A stretch of 64,000 bases of DNA from Burkholderia sp. Bp9142 (GCF_003853415.1 NZ_QTPP01000043.1:1-64000); one strand, 5' to 3'; positions 17,224-26,213 are shown, counted from the stretch's first letter. Numbers and translations are program-made. Notes: generated from the letters alone by a model not told the origin.

Positions 17224-17527
17224 TCGCCTGGACCCTTGTGACGCGCGGCGCGGCAAGCGGCTCACCCGCCTGCCGCGCCGCGCGCGTTTCGCGCTCGACA
17301 ACGTCCGAGGCATTCCTCGGCACGCCCCCGCGCTCGCGCATTTCGCGCTCCTGTAGAATCCCCCCACCCGCTTTGACGCTTCGTCTCCGTCGTGCCCCAT
17401 CCCGGTGCGACGGCGCGTGTTACGTGCTCTATCCGGCGCTCAGCACACTTTCGACGACGCAGGCCGCGCGCTGGAGACGCGGCCTCGATACAGACACAAC
17501 AACATTCGAAAACCGATCGTCCTGACC
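17224..17527 (+). other. intergenic stretch before the MHS transporter
   Basis: No gene is supported here. A -10-like TAGAAT at 17354-17359 could serve the downstream transporter, but no convincing -35 is spaced correctly. The stretch is slightly less GC-rich around 17480-17520, just before the transporter start. Confidence 0.3.
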
Positions 17528-18838
17528 ATGCAAGCTTCCGAATTGAGCGGCGTGCCTCGCGCCGCCGAACGCGCGCTCACGCGCAGCGACTACAAAACCC
17601 TTGGCCTTGCCGCACTCGGCGGCGCCCTCGAGTTCTACGACTTCATCATCTTCGTGTTCTTCGCGCCAGCGATCGGGCAGCTGTTCTTCCCGCACGACAT
17701 TCCCGACTGGCTGCGCCAGCTGCAGACATTCGGCATCTTCGCGGCCGGTTATCTCGCGCGTCCGCTCGGCGGCGTGATCATGGCCCACTTCGGCGACCTG
17801 TTCGGCCGCAAGCGGATGTTCACGCTGAGCGTGCTGATGATGTCGGTGCCGACGCTGCTGATGGGCCTGCTGCCGACCTACGACTCGATCGGCATCCTCG
17901 CGCCGGTGCTGCTGCTGCTGTTCCGCGTGCTGCAGGGCGCGGCGGTCGGCGGCGAAGTGCCGGGCGCATGGGTGTTCGTGTCGGAGCATGTGCCGTCGCG
18001 TCACATCGGCTATGCGTGCGGCACGCTGACCGCGGGTCTCACGGCCGGCATCCTGCTCGGCTCGCTGGTCGCGGCCGGCATCAACAGCCGTTACTCGGGC
18101 GCCGAAGTCATCGCGTTCGCGTGGCGCATTCCGTTCCTGCTCGGCGGCGTGTTCGGCCTGTTCTCCGTGTACCTGCGCCGCTGGCTGCACGAGACGCCGG
18201 TGTTCGCCGAGATGAAGGCGAAGAAGGCGCTCGCGGCCGAGATTCCGCTGAAGGCCGTGCTGCGCGACCACGGCCGCGCGGTGATCGTGTCGATGCTGCT
18301 CACGTGGATGCTGTCGGCGGCGATCGTCGTCGTGATCCTGATGACGCCCGCGCTGCTGCAGAAGCAGTTCCACCTGACGCCCGCGACCACGCTGTTCGCA
18401 AACAGCATCGCGACGCTGTGCCTGACGGCCGGCTGCGTTACCGCCGGCTCGCTCGCGGGCTGGATCGGCGCGAAACGCGTGCTCGGCATCGGCGGCCTCG
18501 TGCTGGCCGCGTGCTACTACCTGCTGTTCGTGCAGGTCGCGGCCGACGCGTCGACGCTGCCGCTGTACTACGGGATCGCCGGCTTCGCGGTCGGCACGAT
18601 CGGCGCCGTGCCGTTCGTGATGGTCCGCAGCTTCCCGGCCGTCGTGCGCTTCTCGGGCATCTCGTTCTCGTACAACGTCGCGTATGCGATCTTCGGCGGC
18701 CTCACGCCGGTGATCGTGTCGCTGATGATGAAGTCGAATCCGCTCGCGCCGGTCGTGTACGTCGCGGCGATCTGCGTGCTCGGCGCGATCGCCGTGCAGT
18801 TCTCGAAGGATGCGAAGGACCTGAAGGACGCACGCTGA
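17528..18838 (+). CDS. MHS-family MFS transporter
   Basis: 436-aa metabolite:H+ symporter of the ProP/KgtP/ShiA group with 12 predicted helices. The family signature GGALEFYDFIIFVFFAP marks helix 1, and GDLFGRKRMF is the MFS loop 2-3 motif. The ATG MQASELSG is chosen over longer starts lacking ribosome sites. Substrate cannot be assigned; members carry carboxylates, betaines or shikimate. It ends in a strong terminator and is probably monocistronic. Confidence 0.85.
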   Translation: MQASELSGVPRAAERALTRSDYKTLGLAALGGALEFYDFIIFVFFAPAIGQLFFPHDIPDWLRQLQTFGIFAAGYLARPLGGVIMAHFGDLFGRKRMFTLSVLMMSVPTLLMGLLPTYDSIGILAPVLLLLFRVLQGAAVGGEVPGAWVFVSEHVPSRHIGYACGTLTAGLTAGILLGSLVAAGINSRYSGAEVIAFAWRIPFLLGGVFGLFSVYLRRWLHETPVFAEMKAKKALAAEIPLKAVLRDHGRAVIVSMLLTWMLSAAIVVVILMTPALLQKQFHLTPATTLFANSIATLCLTAGCVTAGSLAGWIGAKRVLGIGGLVLAACYYLLFVQVAADASTLPLYYGIAGFAVGTIGAVPFVMVRSFPAVVRFSGISFSYNVAYAIFGGLTPVIVSLMMKSNPLAPVVYVAAICVLGAIAVQFSKDAKDLKDAR

Positions 18839-18870
18839 ACGTCGGCGCGCACGCGCCGGCTGCATGAACG

Positions 18871-18907
18871 AAGGGCCGAATCCCGCGACGTGCGGGATTC
18901 GGCCCTT
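18871..18907. terminator. bidirectional intrinsic terminator
   Basis: A 16-bp perfect stem with a 5-nt loop (18871-18886 with 18892-18907) is followed by TTGT on the plus strand. It sits between the convergent MHS gene and the DoxX gene and can stop both. Confidence 0.85.
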
Positions 18908-18973
18908 TTGTCTTGCTTCATTTTGTCTTGCTTCAGCGCGACAGCCCATGCGCGTCGCCCGGTTCGCCCCGAC

Positions 18974-19411
18974 TCAGCGCAGCGCCCCGTACGACGAACT
19001 CGGCCGGCGCAGCGCGTCGATGCTCGCGCCGCCCGCGCCGGTCACGAACAGCAGCAGGAAACCACCGGCGATCGCGACGTTCTTCCAGAAGTGGATCACC
19101 ATGTCGTGCTGGACCGCGGCGTCCGTCGCGTCCCAGAAATTGTGGCCGACCATCGCGGTTGCGATCGTATAGAACGCCATCAGCAGCGCGAGCGGCTTCA
19201 CCTTGTAGCCGACGATCAGCAGCAGCCCGCCGAGTGCTTCGATCGTGACGACGACCGGCCCCATCACCTGCGGATAGGGCACGTTCAGCCCGTGCAGATA
19301 GCCGATGAAATCGCTGTAGCCGAGCAGCTTCATCACGCCGCCCCACAAGAACAACGCCGCCAGCGCCAGGCGTGCGAAAAAAATGACGCCGGAATCGACG
19401 GAACGCGTCAT
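18974..19411 (-). CDS. DoxX family membrane protein
   Basis: 145-aa membrane protein with four predicted helices and the DoxX-type opening ARLALAALFLWGGVMKLLGYSDFIGYL. The ATG follows GAGGAGAGGC, and the longer frame upstream has no support. DoxX proteins are small quinone-linked or redox-associated membrane proteins of mostly undefined role. It follows the mutarotase gene on the same strand but about 230 bp away, so it is probably a separate unit. Confidence 0.88.
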   Translation of the reverse strand: MTRSVDSGVIFFARLALAALFLWGGVMKLLGYSDFIGYLHGLNVPYPQVMGPVVVTIEALGGLLLIVGYKVKPLALLMAFYTIATAMVGHNFWDATDAAVQHDMVIHFWKNVAIAGGFLLLFVTGAGGASIDALRRPSSSYGALR

Positions 19412-19594
19412 GCCTCTCTCCTCGTATGCAATTCGGCCGTCCGCACGGGGCGCGCCCAATGCGGTTCGGGGCCGCGCGGCCCTGCGGGGCCCGCGGCAAA
19501 TGGGCCAGCATAGAGGGTCTTTCCGCGGTGTCCAAGCAAAAGGTTGTAGCAAATCTTTACACTGCGGCGGCGGCACAGGCATGACGCCGCCGCG

Positions 19595-19620
19595 AAAAAG
19601 CGGTGTTCGGCCTTTACCGC
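19595..19620 (-). terminator. weak terminator after the mutarotase gene
   Basis: On the minus strand GCGGT and ACCGC form a 5-bp stem with an 11-nt loop followed by TTTTT, 19 nt after the mutarotase stop. The stem is short, so this is tentative. Confidence 0.35.
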
Positions 19621-19638
19621 AGATAAAGGGAACAGGCC

Positions 19639-20094
19639 CTATCTGGCGTCGCTCAACAGCACGCCTTTCTTGAACAGGAAGCACCCGTAGCCGCGCAGCT
19701 CGCCGGTGACGATCACCGCATAGGCCTGCTGCGCGCGCTCGTAGAACGCGAAACGGTCGATGCCCGCGAGCGGCACCGCGCGCCCTTCCGCGCGATCGAT
19801 CTCGACCTGCACTTCGCGCTGCACGGGCGGCACCGCGACCGGATCGCCGACGACCTCCATCCGCCACGCGGGCGTGTCGACGAACGTGTCGAGCGGCAGC
19901 ACGGACAGCACCGCGCGCGCGACGCGTGCCGAGTCCGCGCCGTCGATGCGCAGCGCGCGGCCGACCACCGTGTGCTCCGCGACGGATTCCGCAGGAAAGT
20001 TCGCATCGCAGATCGCCACTTCATCGCCGTGGCCCATTGCGCGCAGCGCGTGCAGGATGTCGGCGTGCAACAGCGGATCGAGATTCTTCAGCAT
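19639..20094 (-). CDS. RbsD/FucU family sugar mutarotase
   Basis: 151-aa protein of the RbsD/FucU family, which interconverts anomers of fucose or ribose. The family opening MLKNLDPLLHADILHALRAMGHGDEVAICDANFPA carries the conserved His and Asp residues, and the C-terminal FYERAQQAYAVIVTGELRGYGCFLFKKGV is typical of FucU. No fucose or ribose genes are adjacent, so the sugar is unknown; Burkholderia FucU homologues usually sit beside an ABC sugar system. Confidence 0.9.
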   Translation of the reverse strand: MLKNLDPLLHADILHALRAMGHGDEVAICDANFPAESVAEHTVVGRALRIDGADSARVARAVLSVLPLDTFVDTPAWRMEVVGDPVAVPPVQREVQVEIDRAEGRAVPLAGIDRFAFYERAQQAYAVIVTGELRGYGCFLFKKGVLLSDAR

Positions 20095-20265
20095 GTGGGC
20101 AAGTCTCCGGGATCAGGAACGAATTGCATAACATTACCCGAACCCGGACGCCGCCGGGCGACAGCGCCGCGGACGTTTCGGGTTCGCGTGCGCCTTTCGT
20201 CGCCGGCCGCGCGCGAGCGGTCGATTACGTTCGAGGTAAGGAAATCGCGCCGCCGCGATGACAAA

Positions 20266-20285
20266 CGGGCGCCCGAAGGCGCCCG
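20266..20285 (-). terminator. possible terminator of garD
   Basis: An 8-bp GC stem (20266-20273 with 20278-20285) with a CGAA loop is followed on the minus strand by TTTGTCATC, 26 nt after the garD stop. The T tract is short. Confidence 0.4.
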
Positions 20286-20310
20286 CATCGTCAGCCGCCG
20301 CGACCGTGCT

Positions 20311-21864
20311 TCAGGTCACCGGCGCCGGATTGAACAGCGTCAGCGCATTCGCGAGCTTCCATTGCTCGGCCCATGTGCGGCGCTTGCCGCTCGCGACGTC
20401 GAGCATCAGCCGGAACAGCTCCCAGCCCACGTCCTCGATCGAGGCCGCGCCGGTCGCGATCTGCCCTGCGTCGAGATCCATCAGGTCGTGCCAGCGGCGC
20501 GCGAGATCGCTGCGCGTCGCGACCTTGATCACCGGCACCTGCGCGAGGCCGTACGGCGTGCCGCGGCCGGTCGTGAAAATGTGCAGATTCATCCCCGCCG
20601 CGAGCTGCAGCGTGCCGCAGATGAAGTCGCTCGCGGGCGTCGCCGCGTACAGCAGCCCCTTCTGCCGCGCACGATCGCCGGGGCGCACGACGCCGGCGAT
20701 CGGCGCGCTCCCCGACTTCACGATCGAGCCCATCGCCTTCTCGACGATGTTCGACAGGCCACCCTTCTTGTTGCCGGGCGTCGTGTTCGCGCTGCGGTCG
20801 ACGCGGCCGCGCTGCAGGTAGCGGTCGTACCAGTCCATCTCGCGGATGATCTCGCGGGCGACGTCCTCGTTCGCCGCGCGCGACGTGAGCTGCGCGACGC
20901 CGTCGCGCACTTCGGTCACTTCCGAGAACATGATCGTCGCGCCCGCGCGCACCAGCAGGTCGGCCGCGAAGCCGACCGCGGGGTTCGCGGTGAGCCCCGA
21001 GAACGCGTCGCTGCCGCCGCACTGCACGCCGACGACGAGATCCGACGCCGGGCAGGTTTCGCGACGCCGGCGGTTCAGCCGCTCGAGATGCGATTCGGCC
21101 ATCTTCATGATCGAGTCGATCATCGAGTTGAAGCCGACGTGCGCGGCATCCTGCAGGCACACGACGCCGCCGTTGTCCGTCGCGCCGTCGGCCGCCACCG
21201 GAATCGTGCCGGGCGGCAGCAGGCGCTCGGGCTGCAGCTTCTCGCAACCGAGGCTCACCGTCATCACCTCGCCGCCGAAGTTCGGGTTCAGGCTGATGTT
21301 GCGGAGCGTGCGGATCGGGATGTCGGCATCGGGCGCGTCGATCGCGACGCCGCAGCCGTAGGTGTGCTCCAGCCCGACCACGTCGTCGACGTTCGGGTAA
21401 CGCGGCAGCAGTTCTTCCTTGATCCGCTTCACCGCATGCTCGACGACGCCCGACACGCATTGCACGGTCGTCGTGATCGCGAGGATGTTGCGCGTGCCGA
21501 CCGAGCCGTCGGGATTGCGAAAGCCCTCGAACGTATAGCCTTCGAGCGGCGCCAGCGGCGGTGCGGCACGCGTGGCGAGCGGCAGGTCGTCGAGCCCCGG
21601 CGGCTCGGGCATGCGCATCGTGCGCTCGTTGACCCAGCTGCCGCGGCGCAGCTCCGTGAGCGCGTAGCCGATCACGACGTTGTAGCGGACGATCGGGTCG
21701 CCGGCCGTGAGGTCGGCCAGCGCCACCTTGTGGCCTTGCGGCACGCCTTCGCGCAGCGTCAGGCCGTCGGCGAACGTCGCGCCCTCGGGCAGGCCGCCGT
21801 CGTTGACGACGATCGCGACGTTGTCGTCCGGGTGCACGCGGATATAGAGAGGGGAAGCAGTCAT
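20311..21864 (-). CDS. garD: galactarate dehydratase
   Basis: 517-aa UxaA/GarD-family dehydratase turning meso-galactarate into 5-dehydro-4-deoxyglucarate. The N-terminal SAF-like domain (residues about 5-85) precedes the catalytic domain with GFRNPDGSVGTRNI, LEHTYGCG, VQCGGSDAFSG, and the C-terminal FTTGRGTPYG. The length fits GarD rather than the slightly shorter altronate dehydratase. It diverges from kdgD, which acts on its product. Confidence 0.9.
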   Translation of the reverse strand: MTASPLYIRVHPDDNVAIVVNDGGLPEGATFADGLTLREGVPQGHKVALADLTAGDPIVRYNVVIGYALTELRRGSWVNERTMRMPEPPGLDDLPLATRAAPPLAPLEGYTFEGFRNPDGSVGTRNILAITTTVQCVSGVVEHAVKRIKEELLPRYPNVDDVVGLEHTYGCGVAIDAPDADIPIRTLRNISLNPNFGGEVMTVSLGCEKLQPERLLPPGTIPVAADGATDNGGVVCLQDAAHVGFNSMIDSIMKMAESHLERLNRRRRETCPASDLVVGVQCGGSDAFSGLTANPAVGFAADLLVRAGATIMFSEVTEVRDGVAQLTSRAANEDVAREIIREMDWYDRYLQRGRVDRSANTTPGNKKGGLSNIVEKAMGSIVKSGSAPIAGVVRPGDRARQKGLLYAATPASDFICGTLQLAAGMNLHIFTTGRGTPYGLAQVPVIKVATRSDLARRWHDLMDLDAGQIATGAASIEDVGWELFRLMLDVASGKRRTWAEQWKLANALTLFNPAPVT

Positions 21865-22003
21865 CGGAATTCCTGGGAGGCTACCGTCAAATCGTTAGTC
21901 ATCATACGACATTCAACGCCAACCTGCGATGCTGCGTAAACCCTTATTCGGAAAGACCCTACTTCGCATTGGCCAGCAAATCGCTTGCGTCACTTCTTCT
22001 TGC

Positions 22004-22023
22004 GTTGTACGATGACATACAAC
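22004..22023. promoter_or_regulatory. inverted repeat between garD and kdgD
   Basis: GTTGTACGATGACATACAAC has perfect 6-bp arms around 8 bp, typical of GntR/FadR-type operators. A related ATCATACGACAT lies near 21901. The repeat is 71 bp before the kdgD start and 140 bp from garD. The regulator gene is not in the window. Confidence 0.45.
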
Positions 22024-22093
22024 GACATCGCCAATATGGCTCGGATGCCGTGCCCGACGAACCCAGCACTCGCGCAAGACGGACGACCCAACC

Positions 22094-23008
22094 ATGACTT
22101 CACCGCAAGAACTCAAACAGATCATCTCCCACGGCCTGCTGTCGTTTCCGCTGACGGATTTCGACGCGGACGGCAGCTTCCGCCCGACCACCTACGCCGA
22201 GCGCCTGGAATGGCTGGCGCCGTACGGCGCGACCGCGCTGTTCGCGGCCGGCGGCACCGGTGAATTCTTCTCGCTCACGCAGCGCGAGTATTCGGACGTG
22301 ATCCGCGTCGCGACGGAAACCTGCAAGGGCAAGGTGCCGATCCTGGCCGGCGCCGGCGGCGCGACGCGCGTCGCGATCGAATATGCGCAGGAAGCCGAGC
22401 GCCTCGGCGCGAGCGGCGTGCTGCTGATGCCGCACTACCTGACCGAAGCCAGCCAGGAAGGCATCGCCGAACACGTCGAGCAGGTGTGCCGCGCGCTGAA
22501 GATCGGCGTCGTGGTGTACAACCGCGCGAATTCGAAGCTGAACGCCGACATGCTCGAGCGCCTCGCCGATCGTTGCCCGAACCTGATCGGCTTCAAGGAC
22601 GGCGTCGGCGAAATCGAGAGCATGGTCACGATCCGCCGCCGCCTCGGCGATCGCTTCGCGTACCTCGGCGGCCTGCCGACGGCCGAAGTCTACGCAGCCG
22701 CGTACAAGGCGCTCGGCGTGCCGGTGTACTCGTCGGCCGTGTTCAACTTCATCCCGAAGACGGCGATGGAATTCTACGAAGCGATCGCGAAGGACGACCA
22801 CGCAACGGTCGGCCGCCTGATCGACGAGTTCTTCCTGCCGTACCTGCAGATCCGCAACCGTCGTGCCGGCTACGCGGTCAGCATCGTGAAGGCGGGCGCG
22901 AAGCTCGTCGGCCACGACGCGGGCCCGGTGCGCGCGCCGCTCGTCGACCTCACCGACGCCGAACGCGCCGAGCTGGACGTGCTGATCAAGAAGATGGGGC
23001 CGCAGTAA
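22094..23008 (+). CDS. kdgD: 5-dehydro-4-deoxyglucarate dehydratase
   Basis: 304-aa DHDPS/NAL-superfamily aldolase-fold enzyme that dehydrates and decarboxylates 5-keto-4-deoxyglucarate to 2,5-dioxopentanoate (ketoglutarate semialdehyde). The family motif FAAGGTGEFFSLT, tyrosine in VVYNRANS and Schiff-base lysine in LIGFKDGVGE are visible. It links garD to the dehydrogenase at 24599-26176, giving a complete galactarate-to-2-oxoglutarate route. The ribosome site before the ATG is weak. Confidence 0.93.
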   Translation: MTSPQELKQIISHGLLSFPLTDFDADGSFRPTTYAERLEWLAPYGATALFAAGGTGEFFSLTQREYSDVIRVATETCKGKVPILAGAGGATRVAIEYAQEAERLGASGVLLMPHYLTEASQEGIAEHVEQVCRALKIGVVVYNRANSKLNADMLERLADRCPNLIGFKDGVGEIESMVTIRRRLGDRFAYLGGLPTAEVYAAAYKALGVPVYSSAVFNFIPKTAMEFYEAIAKDDHATVGRLIDEFFLPYLQIRNRRAGYAVSIVKAGAKLVGHDAGPVRAPLVDLTDAERAELDVLIKKMGPQ

Positions 23009-23159
23009 GCGGGGCGGCCGGCCGCGGTGCCCTCGGCGGCACGGCGGCCGGCTTGTGTTGCTCGTGTCGCATCGCGGCCGGCTCTTGCCGGCCGCAGTCA
23101 TTTGCCGCGGCAGCCATGCCACGCATCCCGCCGCGATACGTGCGGTCAAATCGACACAT

Positions 23160-23711
23160 CTACATCTGCGCGATGACGCCGATGATCCGGTGACGCACGT
23201 TGCCGAGCTTGATCCGGGTCGCCTCGATTTGCCCTTGCGCGCCCGCACGCACGCGGGTATTCGACTCGCCGCCGAGAATCTGCCCCAGCACGTCGCGGTC
23301 GACGACCGCATCGAAGAACCGGCCGACCGTGATCGTCGCCGACTGCTTCGCGCTCAGGAGCGCGCTGTTGGCCTGCATCAGCGCTTCGGTGCGCAGGTTC
23401 TGGTCGCGTTCGTCGATGCCACGGCGATGCTCGAGCGCGAATACGAGTGCTTCCATGTCCTGTCTGAAACGGCGCACGGCAAGGCCGAACACGAGCGAAT
23501 GCGCGTCGGAGCCGGTCACGGGCCGTCCCTGGTTGATGGTCACGTCGAATTCGCTGCCGCCCAGGTCGCGCTGGAATTCCAGCAGCGCGTTCGCGAGCAC
23601 GCGCCCTTCGCTGTACTGGCCGATCCGGCTGCGGACCGAATGCGCGACGTCGCCGATCGCCTTCCACAATCCGGCGGCGAACAGGTGGTCGCCGCGCTTG
23701 CTGATGTTCAT
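23160..23711 (-). CDS. hypothetical protein, unrecognised family
   Basis: 183-aa soluble protein with no signal peptide or membrane segment, begun at an ATG preceded by AGAGGG. It is rich in charged residues; residues about 105-135 (RGIDERDQNLRTEALMQANSALLSAKQ) could be helical or coiled-coil. Codon use resembles real genes here and the frame is uninterrupted. I do not recognise the family. It lies between kdgD and the VapBC module with no evident operon partner. Confidence 0.65.
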   Translation of the reverse strand: MNISKRGDHLFAAGLWKAIGDVAHSVRSRIGQYSEGRVLANALLEFQRDLGGSEFDVTINQGRPVTGSDAHSLVFGLAVRRFRQDMEALVFALEHRRGIDERDQNLRTEALMQANSALLSAKQSATITVGRFFDAVVDRDVLGQILGGESNTRVRAGAQGQIEATRIKLGNVRHRIIGVIAQM

Positions 23712-23850
23712 CGGGTGGTTCCCTCTTGGTCTTTTGTGAGTCTCTCAGGCTCGCCTGCGGGCCGTGCGGCGCGAGGCCCCGCTACTGTAGGAGAATTTCC
23801 GGCGACGCGGAAGCCGATGCTCACCTCGTCAAGGCAACACATCATCAATA

Positions 23851-23876
23851 GCATCATTTGATGCCACAATTGATGC
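23851..23876. promoter_or_regulatory. probable vapBC operator
   Basis: GCATCA-TT-TGATGC (23851-23864) is a perfect palindrome in an AT-rich segment 36 bp before vapB, and a further TGATGC half site occurs at 23871-23876. Type II antitoxins usually bind such repeats to repress their own operon. Confidence 0.55.
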
Positions 23877-23899
23877 ATCGACTTTCTCGGGAGCTGCTC

Positions 23900-24097
23900 A
23901 TGCGCACCACCTTGTCCCTCGACGACGCGCTGCTTGCCAAAGCGCAGCAATTAACCGGCGTCACCGAAAAATCGGCGCTGGTGAGAGAAGCGCTGCGCGC
24001 ATTGATCGCGCGCGAAAGCGCACGCCGGCTTGCCCGCCTCGGCGGTACCGAGCCCGATCTCGAATCTGTTCCACGCCGCCCATCGGAGCCAGCATGA
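23900..24097 (+). CDS. vapB: VapB-type antitoxin
   Basis: 65-aa protein of the VapB/DUF2191 type. Residues 1-45 (MRTTLSLDDALLAKAQQLTGVTEKSALVREALRAL) form a ribbon-helix-helix DNA-binding unit, and the tail (LGGTEPDLESVP) would wrap the toxin. GGGAG precedes the ATG; longer starts upstream lie over the operator. It overlaps vapC by 4 bp (ATGA), the classic antitoxin-first arrangement. It should neutralise VapC and repress the operon. Confidence 0.88.
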   Translation: MRTTLSLDDALLAKAQQLTGVTEKSALVREALRALIARESARRLARLGGTEPDLESVPRRPSEPA

Positions 24098-24465
24098 TTC
24101 TTGTCGACACTTCCGTGTGGTTCGACCACCTGCGAGCCGGTGACGCGGCGCTCACGACATTGCTGGAAGCCGAACGCGTGTTGATCCATCCGTTCATCAT
24201 CGGCGAGCTTGCACTCGGCAGCATGCGCGATCGCCAGACCGTACTGGATGCGCTGCGCGACCTTCCCGCCGCAACCCCGGCAACCGACGACGAAGTTCAG
24301 CGCATGATCGATGTCGTACCGCTTCACGGGCTCGGCATCGGTTACATCGACGCCCATCTGCTTGCCTCGGCCAGACTGACCGGTGGCAGCAAGCTGTGGA
24401 CACGCGATCGGCGCCTGCTGGCCGCAGCCGAGCGCCTGCAACTCGTCGCCCACCCCGGTCACTGA
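24094..24465 (+). CDS. vapC: VapC PIN-domain ribonuclease toxin
   Basis: 123-aa PIN-domain protein. The four acidic residues expected at the Mg2+ site are Asp5 (ILVDTSVWFDHL), Glu38 (FIIGELALG), Asp86 (GYIDAHLLASA) and Asp105 (LWTRDRRLL), so it looks catalytically intact. VapC toxins cleave tRNA or rRNA when freed from VapB. It is translated with vapB through the 4-bp overlap. Confidence 0.93.
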   Translation: MILVDTSVWFDHLRAGDAALTTLLEAERVLIHPFIIGELALGSMRDRQTVLDALRDLPAATPATDDEVQRMIDVVPLHGLGIGYIDAHLLASARLTGGSKLWTRDRRLLAAAERLQLVAHPGH

Positions 24466-24502
24466 CCGCGCGAAATCAGCGGCACGACGCCCGCCACAAA
24501 TG

Positions 24503-24536
24503 AAAAAGGCGGAGGCGCCCGTGGGCACCGTCCGCC
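24503..24536 (-). terminator. intrinsic terminator of the semialdehyde dehydrogenase gene
   Basis: On the minus strand a GGCGGA...TCCGCC stem with an inner GGTGCCC/GGGCGCC helix and one bulge is followed by TTTTT. It is 60 nt beyond the dehydrogenase stop and faces vapC on the other strand. Confidence 0.75.
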
Positions 24537-24598
24537 GCCATGTTTCAACGCGCCGGAACGCGCCCCTCCCGGGACGCGCCTTCAGCCGTTTCGCATCC

Positions 24599-26176
24599 TC
24601 ACTCCGCCTTTCCGTCCCGCAGCCGCGGAATGTCGAGCGGATTGCTCTCCTGCAGCCCTTCGGGCAGCAGGTCGTCCGGGAAGTCCTGGTAGCACACGGG
24701 CCGCAGGAAACGCTCGATCGCCGTCGCGCCGACCGACGTGACGGCCGGGTTCGACGTCGCCGGGAACGGGCCGCCGTGCACCATCGCGTCGCACACCTCG
24801 ACGCCGGTCGGGTAGCCGTTGACGAGCAGGCGCCCGGCCTTGCGTTCGAGGATCGGCAGCAGCCGGCGAGCGAGCGGCTTGTCGTCGGCGTCCATCTGCA
24901 GGGTGGCCGTCAACTGGCCCTCCAGCGCGTCGAGCACGCGCGCGACTTCGTCGAGATCGCGGCAGCGCACGATCAGCGATGCCGGCCCGAACACCTCGTG
25001 GCTGAACGCCGGCTCGGCCAGGAACGCCTGCGCGGCGACTTCGTACAGCGCGCCGCCTGCCTGGCATTCGGTCTGCGCCGCCTCGCCCGCGCCGACTTCA
25101 CGCACGCCCGGCAGTTCGGCCAGCTTGCCGCTGCCGTTGCGATACGCGTCGGCGATGCCGCGCGTCAGCATCACGCCGGCCGGCTTCTTCGCGAGCGCCT
25201 GCGCGGCGACGGACTCGAAGCGGTCGAGGTCGGGACCGTCGATCGCCAGCACGAGGCCCGGGTTCGTACAGAACTGGCCGGTGCCGAGCGTCAGCGAATC
25301 GACGAAGCCGGTCGCGATCGCGTCGCCGCGCGCGGCCAGCGCGGCCGGGAACAGCACGACCGGGTTGATGCTGCTCATTTCCGCATAGACGGGAATCGGC
25401 TGCGGACGCGCGTTCGCGAGCTGTACGAGCGCCATGCCGCCCTGCCGCGACCCGGTGAAGCCGACGGCCTGGATCGCCGGATGGCTGACGAGCGCCGCGC
25501 CGATCACGCGGCCGGGGCCGATCAGCAGCGAGAACACGCCGGCCGGCATCCCGCATTTGGCCACCGCCGCACGAATCGCGCGACCGACCAGCTCGGACGT
25601 GCCGAGGTGCGCCTCGTGGGCCTTCACGATCACCGGGCAGCCGGCCGCCAGTGCCGACGCGGTATCGCCGCCGGCCACCGAGAACGCGAGCGGGAAGTTG
25701 CTCGCGCCGAACACGACGACGGGCCCGAGCCCGACCTTCTGCAGCCGCAGGTCCGCGCGCGGCAGCGGCGTGCGCGCGGGCTGCGCGGGATCGATCGACG
25801 CGGCGAGGAAGCGCCCGTCGCGCACGACGCGCGCGAACAGCCGGAGCTGGCCGACGGTGCGGCCGCGCTCGCCCTGCAGCCGCGCGACGGGCAGGCCCGT
25901 TTCGGCGTGCGCGCGCTCGATCAGCGCGTCGCCGAGCGCGACGATTTCATCGGCGATCGCTTCGAGAAACGCCGCGCGGGCCGCGAGCGGCTGCGCGCGG
26001 TACACGTCGAAGGCATCGCGCGCGAGTTCGCACGCGCGCTCGACGTCGGCCTGCGTCGCGACGCCGAACGCCGGCGCATCGATCGGCGCGCCCTTCGACG
26101 GGTCGAACGCGCGCAAGGTACCGGCCGAGCCGGCCACCGCTTCGGCGCCGATCAGCATCTCTCCTGTCAATTGCAT
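24599..26176 (-). CDS. 2,5-dioxovalerate (ketoglutarate semialdehyde) dehydrogenase
   Basis: 525-aa aldehyde dehydrogenase of the ketoglutarate semialdehyde group, oxidising 2,5-dioxopentanoate to 2-oxoglutarate with NAD(P)+. Visible are GASNFPLAFSVAGGDTASALAAGCPV (nucleotide binding), the general base in YAEMSSINPV, and the catalytic cysteine in GQFCTNPGL. These sequences mark this subfamily, which differs from ordinary ALDH. GGAG lies 8 nt before the ATG. It completes the garD-kdgD pathway, though it is separated from them by three genes. Confidence 0.9.
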   Translation of the reverse strand: MQLTGEMLIGAEAVAGSAGTLRAFDPSKGAPIDAPAFGVATQADVERACELARDAFDVYRAQPLAARAAFLEAIADEIVALGDALIERAHAETGLPVARLQGERGRTVGQLRLFARVVRDGRFLAASIDPAQPARTPLPRADLRLQKVGLGPVVVFGASNFPLAFSVAGGDTASALAAGCPVIVKAHEAHLGTSELVGRAIRAAVAKCGMPAGVFSLLIGPGRVIGAALVSHPAIQAVGFTGSRQGGMALVQLANARPQPIPVYAEMSSINPVVLFPAALAARGDAIATGFVDSLTLGTGQFCTNPGLVLAIDGPDLDRFESVAAQALAKKPAGVMLTRGIADAYRNGSGKLAELPGVREVGAGEAAQTECQAGGALYEVAAQAFLAEPAFSHEVFGPASLIVRCRDLDEVARVLDALEGQLTATLQMDADDKPLARRLLPILERKAGRLLVNGYPTGVEVCDAMVHGGPFPATSNPAVTSVGATAIERFLRPVCYQDFPDDLLPEGLQESNPLDIPRLRDGKAE

Positions 26177-26213
26177 GGGGTGTGCTCCGTGGTTCGTTCG
26201 GGAATGGTCCATC

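Noticed and set aside
20311..21864. Altronate dehydratase as the identity of the UxaA-family gene
   Set aside because: Adjacent kdgD and the semialdehyde dehydrogenase act on the galactarate/glucarate product, not on altronate products.
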